DNA from: Chitinophagaceae bacterium
GTDB lineage: Bacteria > Bacteroidota > Bacteroidia > Chitinophagales > Chitinophagaceae
NCBI GenBank assembly: GCA_004173235.1
Contig: SEAC01000026.1
Location: 37,143 to 101,142, forward strand
Direction: 5' to 3'
Length of the DNA: 64,000 bases
Shown: piece after piece, positions 44,301 through 50,937 of the stretch
Numbering within the stretch: position 1 is the stretch's first letter
Layout: the number at the start of each line of letters is the position of its first letter
Notes under the pieces: model-generated
What the model saw: only the letters and a program-made list of their open reading frames with translations
Databases searched by the model: none
What the model was told of the DNA's origin: nothing
Translations under genes and position numbers: made by a program

Positions 44301-44778
44301 AGCGGCGCGTGACGGCGAGGTACAACCCGTTGCCGAAGGCCTGGCGGTAGGCGCGCAATGCTTCCCTGAAAGAAGGCGGGAAGTGGAAGTCGGCCTCCAG
44401 CGCTTCGGGCGGAAGAGCGATGAACAGCAATCCTTCGGCGTGCGCATATACATCGCTTCGATACAACGCGCAATCGCCCTTCTCCGTGCGCATGTTGCCT
44501 TCACTCAACAGCGCGCAAAGGCTTGCCCACCCGCGGATGCTTTGCGGGTAGGCCAGCAGCGAGGGACCGTCGCGCAGGTCGAGGCGGCAGCCGGGAATAA
44601 CGCGCACGCCGTGCTTGCGGCCCGCGGCATGTGCGCGCACCACGCCCGCCAGCGTATTGCGGTCGGTGATGGCGATGGCATCATACCCCAGCGTAGCCGC
44701 ATACGCCACCAGCTCCTCGGGGTGGGAGGCGCCGCGGAGGAAGGAGAAGTTGGTAAGCGTGTTAAACTCCGTGTACAT
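41317..44778 (-). CDS. dnaE2: Error-prone DNA polymerase III alpha subunit DnaE2
   Basis: A 1153-residue C-family polymerase. The PHP domain (about 1-65 and on: FSFLRGASHPEELVAYAATL) leads to the Pol III alpha core with PPDIDVDFEHERREEV and FLKIDVLALG as the catalytic aspartates. Then come the fingers, an HhH part (LRQISGLRLSDAE) and a C-terminal OB domain. DnaE2 works with ImuA and ImuB in damage-induced mutagenesis, and the imuA-imuB pair lies just upstream. About 80 residues (near 797-876) are an in-frame array of a dispersed repeat, and near 1106-1118 there is a second repeat-derived insert. No frameshift is visible, so it may still be functional. Confidence 0.9.
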   Translation of the reverse strand: MYTEFNTLTNFSFLRGASHPEELVAYAATLGYDAIAITDRNTLAGVVRAHAAGRKHGVRVIPGCRLDLRDGPSLLAYPQSIRGWASLCALLSEGNMRTEKGDCALYRSDVYAHAEGLLFIALPPEALEADFHFPPSFREALRAYRQAFGNGLYLAVTRRYNGDDAKQLHRLAQLSKSCGVPLVATNDVHYHAPERRQLQDVLTCIREKCTIQTAGYRLLPNAERYLKPASEMKRLFQQYPDALACTETLAKACTFSLDELKYEYPEEITSEGRTPQQELEHLAWKGAEEMFPEGISEKTKNAIRYELKFIADVNYAPYFLTVYDIVRFARSRGILCQGRGSAANSTVCFCLGITSVNPDKFDLLFERFISAARSEPPDIDVDFEHERREEVIQYIYDKYGRDRAAIVATVTQVHGRGAIRDVGKAMGLSLDAVGKLAGVLSHHYGDDPINEESVRETGMDPNEPWLKKVLELTGQYIGFPRQLGQHTGGFVITRGKLTELCPVLNARMPGRTCIEWNKDDIETLGFLKIDVLALGMLTCIRKAFDLLEQHYGIRKTLATIPQNEDAMVYDMICKADTIGVFQIESRAQQSMLPRLRPRKFYDLVIEVAIVRPGPIQGDMVHPYLKRRNGEEPITYPTKELEEILQRTLGVPLFQEQAMKIAIAAAGFSAAEADGLRRSMATFKFKGVVSEWRDKLVNGMVARGYTQDYAEKVFKQLEGFGSYGFPESHAASFALLVWVSCWLKCYYPDVFAAAILNSQPMGFYQPAQLVQDAKNHGVGMLPVDANYSSWDYTLEPLSGSAALTMTGGSSGILSLSKETAECPPVTLSAAEGDRRGGSVTLSAAEGDRRGSSVTLSAAEGTGGGSVTLSAAEGDRRGLRLGLRQISGLRLSDAELLLKHRGSGYRSINALRDAGLSDAALERLADADAFRSLGLDRRQALWEVSTKDRPQVLFEGQPAPDGVGEAVQLPLLLESEQVVQDYGALGLSLKAHPLQFLRPHLDKGGCVRAADLLNIPHGAPVRIAGLVLVRQRPGTAKGVWFMTIEDETGTANLVLFPQVVAQYHRKIVGARLFLADGTVQREGIVVHVIVKRGWDASSLLRRLITSSDPSPDPFPRGRGEQIPHISTLSRADEGKTSMEDQRKEREGFGKSRDFK
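42158..42385. repeat. Tandem dispersed repeat inside dnaE2
   Basis: Four copies of a unit of about 40 bp built on TTCGGCTGCGCTCAGGGTGA lie head to tail at 42158-42310, followed by an inverse-type copy near 42325-42395. They encode the repeated VTLSAAEG segments of DnaE2 and keep the frame. The same unit occurs at 44790-45085. Confidence 0.9.
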
Positions 44779-45092
44779 AGCGGTCGGTCACCCTTCGGCT
44801 GCGCTCAGGGTGACAGGAGCATTCGTGTTTTGCGTTGAAGGTGTTCATGGTTTATGCTCGCTTGTTAGGGTGAGTCTCCATCTCTTGGTGAATGCAGCCT
44901 GTCATGGTGAGCGCAGTCGAGCCAGACAGGCTGCGCTCAGGGTGACAGCGCAGCCGAAGGGGACAGGCAGGTCACGCAAGCCTCCCAATGCCCGCCTGTC
45001 ACCCAGTAGGCCAAGCGAGGGGGATGCCCGCCTGTCACCCTGAGCCCCGCTTGTGGCGGATAAACTCCGCCGAAGGGGACAGGCGGGTGAGG
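44779..45092. repeat. Dispersed-repeat cluster between dnaE2 and imuB
   Basis: The 314 bp between dnaE2 and imuB hold several direct and inverted copies of the same CGGCTGCGCTCAGGGTGACA-type unit found inside dnaE2 (near 44794, 44929 and 44950), plus CCCGCCTGTCACCC copies near 44990-45090. No gene is seen. It interrupts the usual close spacing of the cassette. Confidence 0.85.
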
Positions 45093-46595
45093 TCACACAA
45101 ACATTCCATGCATAAACCAACGCTCCGTACGATCCGCCGTGTAATGCCCCAGGCGGTAGAGCCAATAGCGCTGGCCTTCATCGTCTTCCACGCTGTAGTA
45201 GTCGCGGTGATCGCCGGTGCGGAGCCACCACTCGGGCTCGATGCGCTCGGGACCGTCGGCGCGCACGATGCGGTGCAGCTTGCCGCGGTAGCGAAAGTTC
45301 ATCGGCGGGTAGTCGGGCACGGGCGCCGTTACCTCGATGCGCTCGGGAGGGTCGAGCAGGTGCAGCGGGCGCGGGCGATCGAGCTTCCACTCCGACCTTG
45401 CTTCCTGCGCCAGCGAAGGCGCCGCTTCGAAAGCGCGCTCGGGCCAGTAGTGCTCGGCGGGAAGAAAACGCTGTACCGATGCACCGGCAAGCTTGCCGCG
45501 CAGCCGGTCGATCAGCTCGGCCAGCTGCGGGTGCTGCAGGCCACCGCCCGTTTTCCAAAAGGCATCCTGCACGGCAGCCGCTTCTTCCACCACGGGCGCT
45601 TCTATTAAAAACAACTCGATACCCAAAGCCGGCTCGATGGTATCGATCTTGAGGCTGAATAAATGAAAGAGGTGCTCCACGCGATTGGAAGGTCGGCTGG
45701 TGCCTATCTCAATGCCCTGCGTTTGTCCATCCACGCGGTAGCCGCGAAAAACGGCCTTGCGTAAGCCATTGCCTTCGCGTTGCAGGCGTGCACACAGCTT
45801 CTCCAGCAATTGCTTCAAAGCGATTTCGATGCCCGTGCGCGTAACGATCGGCTCGACACAGGGAAGACGCTCGCTATAGGGTTCGAGCGGGTAAAAGGGC
45901 TGCAGGAATTCTTCCTCCTCTCCCATCGCCTGACGCATGCGCTGCAATAGCTGCGTACCAAAACGGCGGCGCAACGCGGCACGCGGCAGTGCGTCGAGGT
46001 CTTTCACATAACGAAGTCCCAGCTTATACAGGCGTTGCGTGAGCGCTTCTTCCAAACGCAATGCAGGCACCGGCAGCGGCAGCAGGCATGCGCGTTGCTG
46101 CGCCGGCAGCGCAATGGGTGCGCCCTTGCCATAACGCGCCATAGCCCAGGCCGCACCGATCGTTCCGGCCATCGCCGCGCGTACCGTATAACTACGGTCG
46201 AGCAGGCGCCGCGTGATCTCCTGCAGGTAGCGCTCTTCGCCGCCCCACAGGTGCGCGCAGCCCGTTGCATCGAGCAGGATGCCATCGGGCAGATTGCTCG
46301 CCGCCACAGGCGTAAAGCGGATGCACCATTCGGCAATGCGGTCGAGCAGCTGCGTGCCGAGCGCGGGCTTATCATCCAGTATATGCAACTCAGGTTGCAG
46401 CGCACGCGCATCAGCAAGCAACATCCCGGCTCGCACGCCCGCGCGTTGTGCGCGCGGACACGCAGCAGTTACGAGCGAGCGGTTTCCGCTTTGCACGCGC
46501 AGCACGAAGGGCACGGCCTTCAGCTCCGGCTGCTTGCGTGTGTGCCAGTCGGTAAGCAGGTGTGGAAACCATAGGGCGACAAAACGTTTTTCCAT
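45093..46595 (-). CDS. imuB: ImuB, Y-family-like polymerase accessory protein
   Basis: A 500-residue DinB/ImuB protein. It starts KRFVALWFPHLLTDW, where active Y-family polymerases carry catalytic Asp residues. ImuB proteins lack these and act as a bridge to DnaE2 and the beta clamp. The palm-like PILDDKPA and YRVDG segments and the C-terminal ImuB region (RYRGKLHRIVRADGPERIEP, then YRLGHYTADRTERWFMHGMF) are typical. The start at 46595 overlaps the imuA stop by one base (TGATG). A longer open frame runs upstream but covers imuA in another frame and is not real. Confidence 0.9.
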   Translation of the reverse strand: MEKRFVALWFPHLLTDWHTRKQPELKAVPFVLRVQSGNRSLVTAACPRAQRAGVRAGMLLADARALQPELHILDDKPALGTQLLDRIAEWCIRFTPVAASNLPDGILLDATGCAHLWGGEERYLQEITRRLLDRSYTVRAAMAGTIGAAWAMARYGKGAPIALPAQQRACLLPLPVPALRLEEALTQRLYKLGLRYVKDLDALPRAALRRRFGTQLLQRMRQAMGEEEEFLQPFYPLEPYSERLPCVEPIVTRTGIEIALKQLLEKLCARLQREGNGLRKAVFRGYRVDGQTQGIEIGTSRPSNRVEHLFHLFSLKIDTIEPALGIELFLIEAPVVEEAAAVQDAFWKTGGGLQHPQLAELIDRLRGKLAGASVQRFLPAEHYWPERAFEAAPSLAQEARSEWKLDRPRPLHLLDPPERIEVTAPVPDYPPMNFRYRGKLHRIVRADGPERIEPEWWLRTGDHRDYYSVEDDEGQRYWLYRLGHYTADRTERWFMHGMFV

Positions 46596-47323
46596 CAGCC
46601 GGTCTTTTTTTGCAGGGTGGGTAATGTGGCGGTAAGGCGTGGCAGCACGCGGAAGCGCTGGCTGCTCCATTCTACATCCCAGCTGCCTGGCTGCCCGCTG
46701 CGCACCTTCAATAGGCGCACACGCCAGCGCGGCGCACCGAGGCCGGGCAGGCCTTCTTCGGGATCGGAGGCCAGCGGCGTGATCTGCCAGCGGCACACCG
46801 CGGTGGTGGAGCCGGCCTTTTGCGTGCGCCGCAACACGAACAGCGGCACCGAACTGCTTTCGATGGCCAGCTGGAAACGCCGGCTGTCCGTAAACGATAG
46901 CTGCCGCAGCTCGCCCACCACCGCGCCGAGCGCGGAGCACTTGAGTGCTTCGGCCAGCGCCCACGGAATGTCTTTTTCGCGCAGGCCGTCGAGGAAGAGC
47001 ACCTGCTCGGGCGCTACGCCAAAGGCACGCAGCGCGGGCGGGTACAATGTGCGGCGCGACCCCACCCAGAGCACCGCGTTGCCGCCTTTTAAGAAGGAAG
47101 GAAGCAAGCCCGATATAAATCCCGCCGATGCCGCCGCGCCTTCTGCATCGGCACAAATGAATTCGTGCAGGGCCGCGCGCGGGAAGACGCCATTGGGAAA
47201 AGCGTTGTTGATGCGCCCGAGCCCGATGGGGTCGGCCACTTCGAGCACGGGCGTGCGCAACCCTTGCAGGGAGAGCACTTCCTGCTGCAGGCGGGCGAAT
47301 ATGTCGGCTTTCGAAGGGTGCAT
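46595..47323 (-). CDS. imuA: ImuA, RecA-like SOS mutagenesis protein
   Basis: A 242-residue ImuA/SulA-type RecA-like protein. It shows the family order: ADIFARLQQEVLSLQG at the start, the AALHEFICAD region, a GNAVLWVGSRRTLYPPAL strand, and the C-terminal SGQPGSWDVEWSSQRFRVLP. The Walker motif is degenerate, as usual for ImuA. It is the first gene of the imuA-imuB-dnaE2 cassette, which in other bacteria is induced by DNA damage. A 21-bp near-palindrome at 47336-47356 lies only 12 bp upstream of its ATG and overlaps a possible promoter. Confidence 0.88.
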   Translation of the reverse strand: MHPSKADIFARLQQEVLSLQGLRTPVLEVADPIGLGRINNAFPNGVFPRAALHEFICADAEGAAASAGFISGLLPSFLKGGNAVLWVGSRRTLYPPALRAFGVAPEQVLFLDGLREKDIPWALAEALKCSALGAVVGELRQLSFTDSRRFQLAIESSSVPLFVLRRTQKAGSTTAVCRWQITPLASDPEEGLPGLGAPRWRVRLLKVRSGQPGSWDVEWSSQRFRVLPRLTATLPTLQKKTG

Positions 47324-47335
47324 CCGAGCGGCAAG

Positions 47336-47356
47336 TTTACTAAATATTTTAGCAAA
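47336..47356 (-). promoter_or_regulatory. Near-perfect palindrome upstream of imuA, SOS-type operator candidate
   Basis: TTTACTAAA at 47336-47344 and TTTAGCAAA at 47348-47356 are inverted half-sites around TAT, with 8 of 9 positions symmetric. On the minus strand it covers a TATTTAG-type -7 element that has a TTTG 18 bases upstream. A repressor bound here would block the cassette. Confidence 0.6.
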
Positions 47357-47459
47357 CGGAAGGCCAAAGAAATGTCGCTCGTTGCCAACACGCGAGTGTA
47401 ACCGTTGATAATCAAGGAGCTTGTGGAGTTATTGACAGGGCTTATGCCGCGCTTATATC

Positions 47460-47560
47460 TCGCTCCTTCGTCGCGGGATGACGACAACCACGCGGGAGAG
47501 AATTGGGCGCGGCCAAGATGATCAGTGGGATTGGCGCAAGGCCGCGCCTCTCTTCACTCA
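47460..47560. repeat. Solo copy of the hairpin repeat found at 58.7-59.3 kb
   Basis: GCGGGATGACGAC, then GGCGCGGCC, ATCAGTGGGAT and GGCCGCGCCTC occur in the same order as in the 58729-59310 array. The G+C hairpin GGCGCGGCC/GGCCGCGCC is the core. It lies between imuA and the AraC-type gene. Confidence 0.75.
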
Positions 47561-47591
47561 CACTGCGAAATCCTACCAACTGCAAACAGCT

Positions 47592-48158
47592 TCAACGCCC
47601 GATCTCGTCGAGCGGTTTGCGACCGGCCTCGCTGCTTTGCCTGAATTGAGAAGGCGTAAGTCCTGTTACCTTTTTGAATTGTTGCGAAAGATGCGCCACG
47701 CTGCTGTAACCCAGATCGAACGCAATCTCCGTAAGCGACTGTTCGCGGTATGAGATCAGCTCCTTCACCAGCTCCACGCGCTGGAGGATGGCATACTGCT
47801 CGATGCTGATGCCTTCCACCGCCGAAAAAAGCGTAGAGAGGTACGCATAGTCGCGGCCGGCGCGCTCGGATATCAGCACCGACAATTTGCGCGCACGCAG
47901 TTCTTCGTTGCCACGCACGTATTCAATGATGATGGCCTTGATGCGCGCGACCAGTGCCGAGCGCTGATCGTCGAGCAGGTCGAAACCCAGCTCCTGCAGT
48001 GCATCGCGCAGTGCGGCACGCTGTTCATCGCTTAGTGATGCGGGCAGTTGCACGTGGCCGAGGCCTACGGATAAATACGGGATGCCGAGCGCGGATAGCT
48101 GTTGCTGCACCATCAGCACGCAGCGGTTGCAAACCATATTCCGGATCAATACTTCCAC
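47592..48158 (-). CDS. AraC-type regulator with N-terminal HMA-like metal-binding domain
   Basis: A 188-residue transcription factor. The first about 70 residues resemble a heavy-metal-associated domain, beginning VLIRNMVCNRCVLMVQQQLS with Cys10 and Cys13 in a CxxC, followed by LQELGFDLLDD. The C-terminal about 100 residues are an AraC double helix-turn-helix (QYAILQRVELVKELISYREQ, SLTEIAFDLGYSSVAHLSQQ, FKKVTGLTPSQFR). It is divergent from a 38-residue cysteine-rich protein at 48287-48403, with 128 bp of shared upstream DNA, so it very likely controls that gene in response to a thiophilic metal. Confidence 0.85.
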   Translation of the reverse strand: MEVLIRNMVCNRCVLMVQQQLSALGIPYLSVGLGHVQLPASLSDEQRAALRDALQELGFDLLDDQRSALVARIKAIIIEYVRGNEELRARKLSVLISERAGRDYAYLSTLFSAVEGISIEQYAILQRVELVKELISYREQSLTEIAFDLGYSSVAHLSQQFKKVTGLTPSQFRQSSEAGRKPLDEIGR

Positions 48159-48256
48159 TCTTCAAAAGTACTTCCTCCTACGCGCCGGCAATGCCCATCA
48201 CAAAATCTTGTAAATCGTTCTGCGAATGCTGTAACAACGACGGCAACAGGCCACGG

Positions 48257-48264
48257 TAGCTTTG
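48257..48264 (+). promoter_or_regulatory. -7 element of the cysteine-rich protein promoter
   Basis: TAGCTTTG fits TAnnTTTG exactly and lies 22 bp before the ATG at 48287. No clear TTTG is found at the usual -33 distance, which fits a promoter that needs an activator such as the divergent AraC-type protein. Confidence 0.5.
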
Positions 48265-48286
48265 TAGTATCAAAAAAACAAATAGT

Positions 48287-48403
48287 ATGGAAACAACAAA
48301 ATCTGCCTGCAACTGCGGCACCGCCTCTGCTACGCAAACTTCGATCTGCCTTTGTGGCGACAACTGCAGCGGCGTCGGCTGTGGCTGCGGTTGCGGCTGC
48401 TAA
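48287..48403 (+). CDS. Cysteine-rich 38-residue protein (metallothionein-like)
   Basis: A small gene of 38 codons starting at the ATG at 48287 and ending at TAA (48401-48403). Nine of 38 residues are Cys, in CxC pairs (8/10, 21/23) plus Cys27 and a C-terminal VGCGCGCGC tail. This spacing is what metal-thiolate proteins use. The gene has a consensus -7 element just upstream and is divergent from an AraC-type regulator with a metal-binding N-terminus. A role in binding copper, zinc or cadmium is likely but inferred, and no named family is claimed. Confidence 0.75.
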   Translation: METTKSACNCGTASATQTSICLCGDNCSGVGCGCGCGC

Positions 48404-48498
48404 CGAAGACGGCACCATGTGCGCAAGACGGCCCCGGCCGTCTTTTTGCCGTTGACGCCGTTGCGGCCGCTGCTTACCTTCGGCATACAACCCTTTTC

Positions 48499-50769
48499 AT
48501 GAAACACATCCTGGTGGCCGGCGTATTTATGCTGGCATCTTCCTTTGCCCTTGCCCAAAGTCCCGCCGACCTCGTTAACCCGCTGATGGGCACCGATTCG
48601 AAGCCCGAACTGTCTAACGGCAACACCTACCCGGCCATCGGAATGCCCTGGGGCATGCACTACTGGACGCCGCAAACAGGACGCATGGGCAGCGGCTGGC
48701 AGTATCAATACAGCGCCGACCGCATCCGCGGCTTCAAGCAAACGCACCAGCCATCGCCGTGGATGAACGATTACGGTCCCTTCTCCATCATGCCCGTCAC
48801 AGGAAGCCTGCGCTTTCGCCAGGACGACCGTGCTTCCTGGTTCTCGCACAAGGCCGAAACCGTGCTCCCGTATTTCTACAGTGTGTACCTCGCCGATGCC
48901 GATGTAACCGCCGAACTCACGGCAACGGAGCGCGCAGCGCAGTTTCGCTTTACGTTTCCGCAAACCGACAGCGCATTCATTGTGGTAGACGCCAACGACC
49001 GCGGCTCGCATATCGAGATCTCACCCGACCGCAAGACGGTGAGCGGCTACAGCAGCCGTTATGCAAGAGGCAAGATGGAAGGCTTCAGAAATTACTTCGT
49101 GCTCCGGTTCGATAAACCTTTCACTATTGCCGCCACCTGGCACGACAGTGTGCTGGTGCGCGACAGCCTGTCGCTTACTGCAGGCCACACCGGCGCGGTC
49201 ATCGGCTTCTCCACCAGGAAGGGAGAGCAAGTGAGCGTTCGCGTTTCATCGTCCTTCATCTCTGCAGGTCAGGCATGGCGCAATATGCAGCAGGAGCTGG
49301 GCAGCGATGACTTCGAGACTACGAAGCGAAAGGCCCGCGCGCGCTGGAACGAGGTGCTCGGACGCGTGGAAGTGCAGGGCGGCAGCGAAACGCAACGACG
49401 CACATTTTATTCCTGCCTCTACCGCGCCGTACAGTTTCCACAACGGTTGTATGAATTCGACGAGCACGCAAAGCCCGTACACTTCAGCCCCTACAACGGC
49501 AAAGTGGAGAAGGGCCGGCTATTTGGCGGCACGGGCTTCTGGGATACGTTTCGCGGCCTCTACCCTTTCCTTAACCTGGTTTACCCTTCCATCAACAAGG
49601 AGATGCAGGAAGGCCTTGCAAACGCTTACAAGGAAGGCGGCTGGCTTCCCGAATGGAGCAGTCCCGGTTATGCCGACATCATGATCGGCAACAACTCGGC
49701 ATCGGTAGTAAGCGATGCGTATCTCAAAGGAGTGCGCGGCTACGACATCAACCTGCTCTACAAGGCTCTACTGCACGGCGCCAACAACGAAGGTCCGGTA
49801 AGCGCCGTCGGTCGCTATGGGGCCGAATATTACAAGCAGCTCGGGTACGTTCCGTACGATGTGAACATCAATGAAAGCGCCGCACGCACGCTCGAGTATG
49901 CGTACGACGATTTTACCATTTACCAGCTCGCGAAAGCATTGAACCGCCCCGACAGCGAGCTCACGAAATACCGCGAGCGCGCGCTCAACTACCAGAAGCT
50001 GTTCGACCCGCAATCGAAACTGATGCGCGGCCGCAACCGCGACGGATCGTTTCAGTCCCCGTTCAACCCGTTCAAGTGGGGCGATGCATTTACCGAAGGC
50101 AACGCGTGGCATTACACGTGGAGCGTGTTTCACGACATTGAAGGACTCAAGCGCCTGATGGGAGGCGATGCGCCCTTCGTGCAGATGCTCGATTCGGTGT
50201 TCACACTTCCGCCTGCCTACGACGAGAGTTATTACAAAAGCGTCATCCACGAGATCCGCGAAATGCAGATCAGCAACATGGGCCAGTATGCGCACGGCAA
50301 CCAACCCATACAGCACATGATCTACCTGTATAACTACGGTGGCCAGCCCTGGAAGACGCAGTACTGGGTGCGCGAGGTGATGAACCGCCTGTACAAGCCC
50401 ACGCCCGATGGCTATTGCGGTGACGAAGACAATGGGCAGACGTCGGCGTGGTATCTTTTCTCGGCGCTCGGATTCTACCCGGTGTGCCCGGCCACCACGC
50501 AGTATGTGTTGGGTGCACCGCTGTTTCCGCAAGCGACGATACACCTCGAGAACGGAAGAACACTGCGCATAAAGGCGCCCGGCAACAGTGACAGCGCACG
50601 CTATGTGGCACGGGTTGCGCGCAACGGGAAGGTGTGGGATAAAAACTGGCTCAACCACTTTGACCTTATGAAGGGCGGCACGCTGCAATTCAATATGCAG
50701 TCTTTGCCCAACAGGAAGCGCGGCACCACGGCAGCAGCCTTTCCGTATTCACTTTCTACAGAACGGTAG
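48499..50769 (+). CDS. GH92 alpha-mannosidase, catalytic acid replaced by Gln
   Basis: A 756-residue secreted GH92 enzyme with a signal peptide (MKHILVAGVFMLASSFALAQ). The N-terminal beta-sandwich starts DLVNPLMGTDSKPELSNGNT, and the catalytic (alpha/alpha)6 barrel follows. The base region GYCGDEDNGQTSAWYLFSAL (Asp642, Asp644) is intact. The HGNEPSHH motif that carries the general acid in normal GH92 mannosidases reads HGNQPIQH (Gln602). In characterised relatives a Gln here goes with hydrolysis of mannosyl-1-phosphate bonds, which do not need acid help. The second GH92 lies 168 bp downstream. Confidence 0.88.
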   Translation: MKHILVAGVFMLASSFALAQSPADLVNPLMGTDSKPELSNGNTYPAIGMPWGMHYWTPQTGRMGSGWQYQYSADRIRGFKQTHQPSPWMNDYGPFSIMPVTGSLRFRQDDRASWFSHKAETVLPYFYSVYLADADVTAELTATERAAQFRFTFPQTDSAFIVVDANDRGSHIEISPDRKTVSGYSSRYARGKMEGFRNYFVLRFDKPFTIAATWHDSVLVRDSLSLTAGHTGAVIGFSTRKGEQVSVRVSSSFISAGQAWRNMQQELGSDDFETTKRKARARWNEVLGRVEVQGGSETQRRTFYSCLYRAVQFPQRLYEFDEHAKPVHFSPYNGKVEKGRLFGGTGFWDTFRGLYPFLNLVYPSINKEMQEGLANAYKEGGWLPEWSSPGYADIMIGNNSASVVSDAYLKGVRGYDINLLYKALLHGANNEGPVSAVGRYGAEYYKQLGYVPYDVNINESAARTLEYAYDDFTIYQLAKALNRPDSELTKYRERALNYQKLFDPQSKLMRGRNRDGSFQSPFNPFKWGDAFTEGNAWHYTWSVFHDIEGLKRLMGGDAPFVQMLDSVFTLPPAYDESYYKSVIHEIREMQISNMGQYAHGNQPIQHMIYLYNYGGQPWKTQYWVREVMNRLYKPTPDGYCGDEDNGQTSAWYLFSALGFYPVCPATTQYVLGAPLFPQATIHLENGRTLRIKAPGNSDSARYVARVARNGKVWDKNWLNHFDLMKGGTLQFNMQSLPNRKRGTTAAAFPYSLSTER

Positions 50770-50937
50770 CGGCCGCAGGCGGTTTTGCACGACGGCACAA
50801 CGACGCGACGGCACAACGTTCTATGATCAAATCGTTCATCGTTGCGTCTTTGTGTCTTCGTGCCTTCGTGTCTTCGTGTCCCAAAGGCCGCAGGCCTTCT
50901 AACGATAACGAGCGCCGCCAATCGGTAGCTTTAAGGC

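Noticed and set aside
45093..47156. A 687-codon open frame running through imuB and upstream
   Set aside because: Its first part overlaps imuA in another frame and is Arg/Ala-rich shadow sequence. The imuB start at 46595 fits the family and overlaps the imuA stop.
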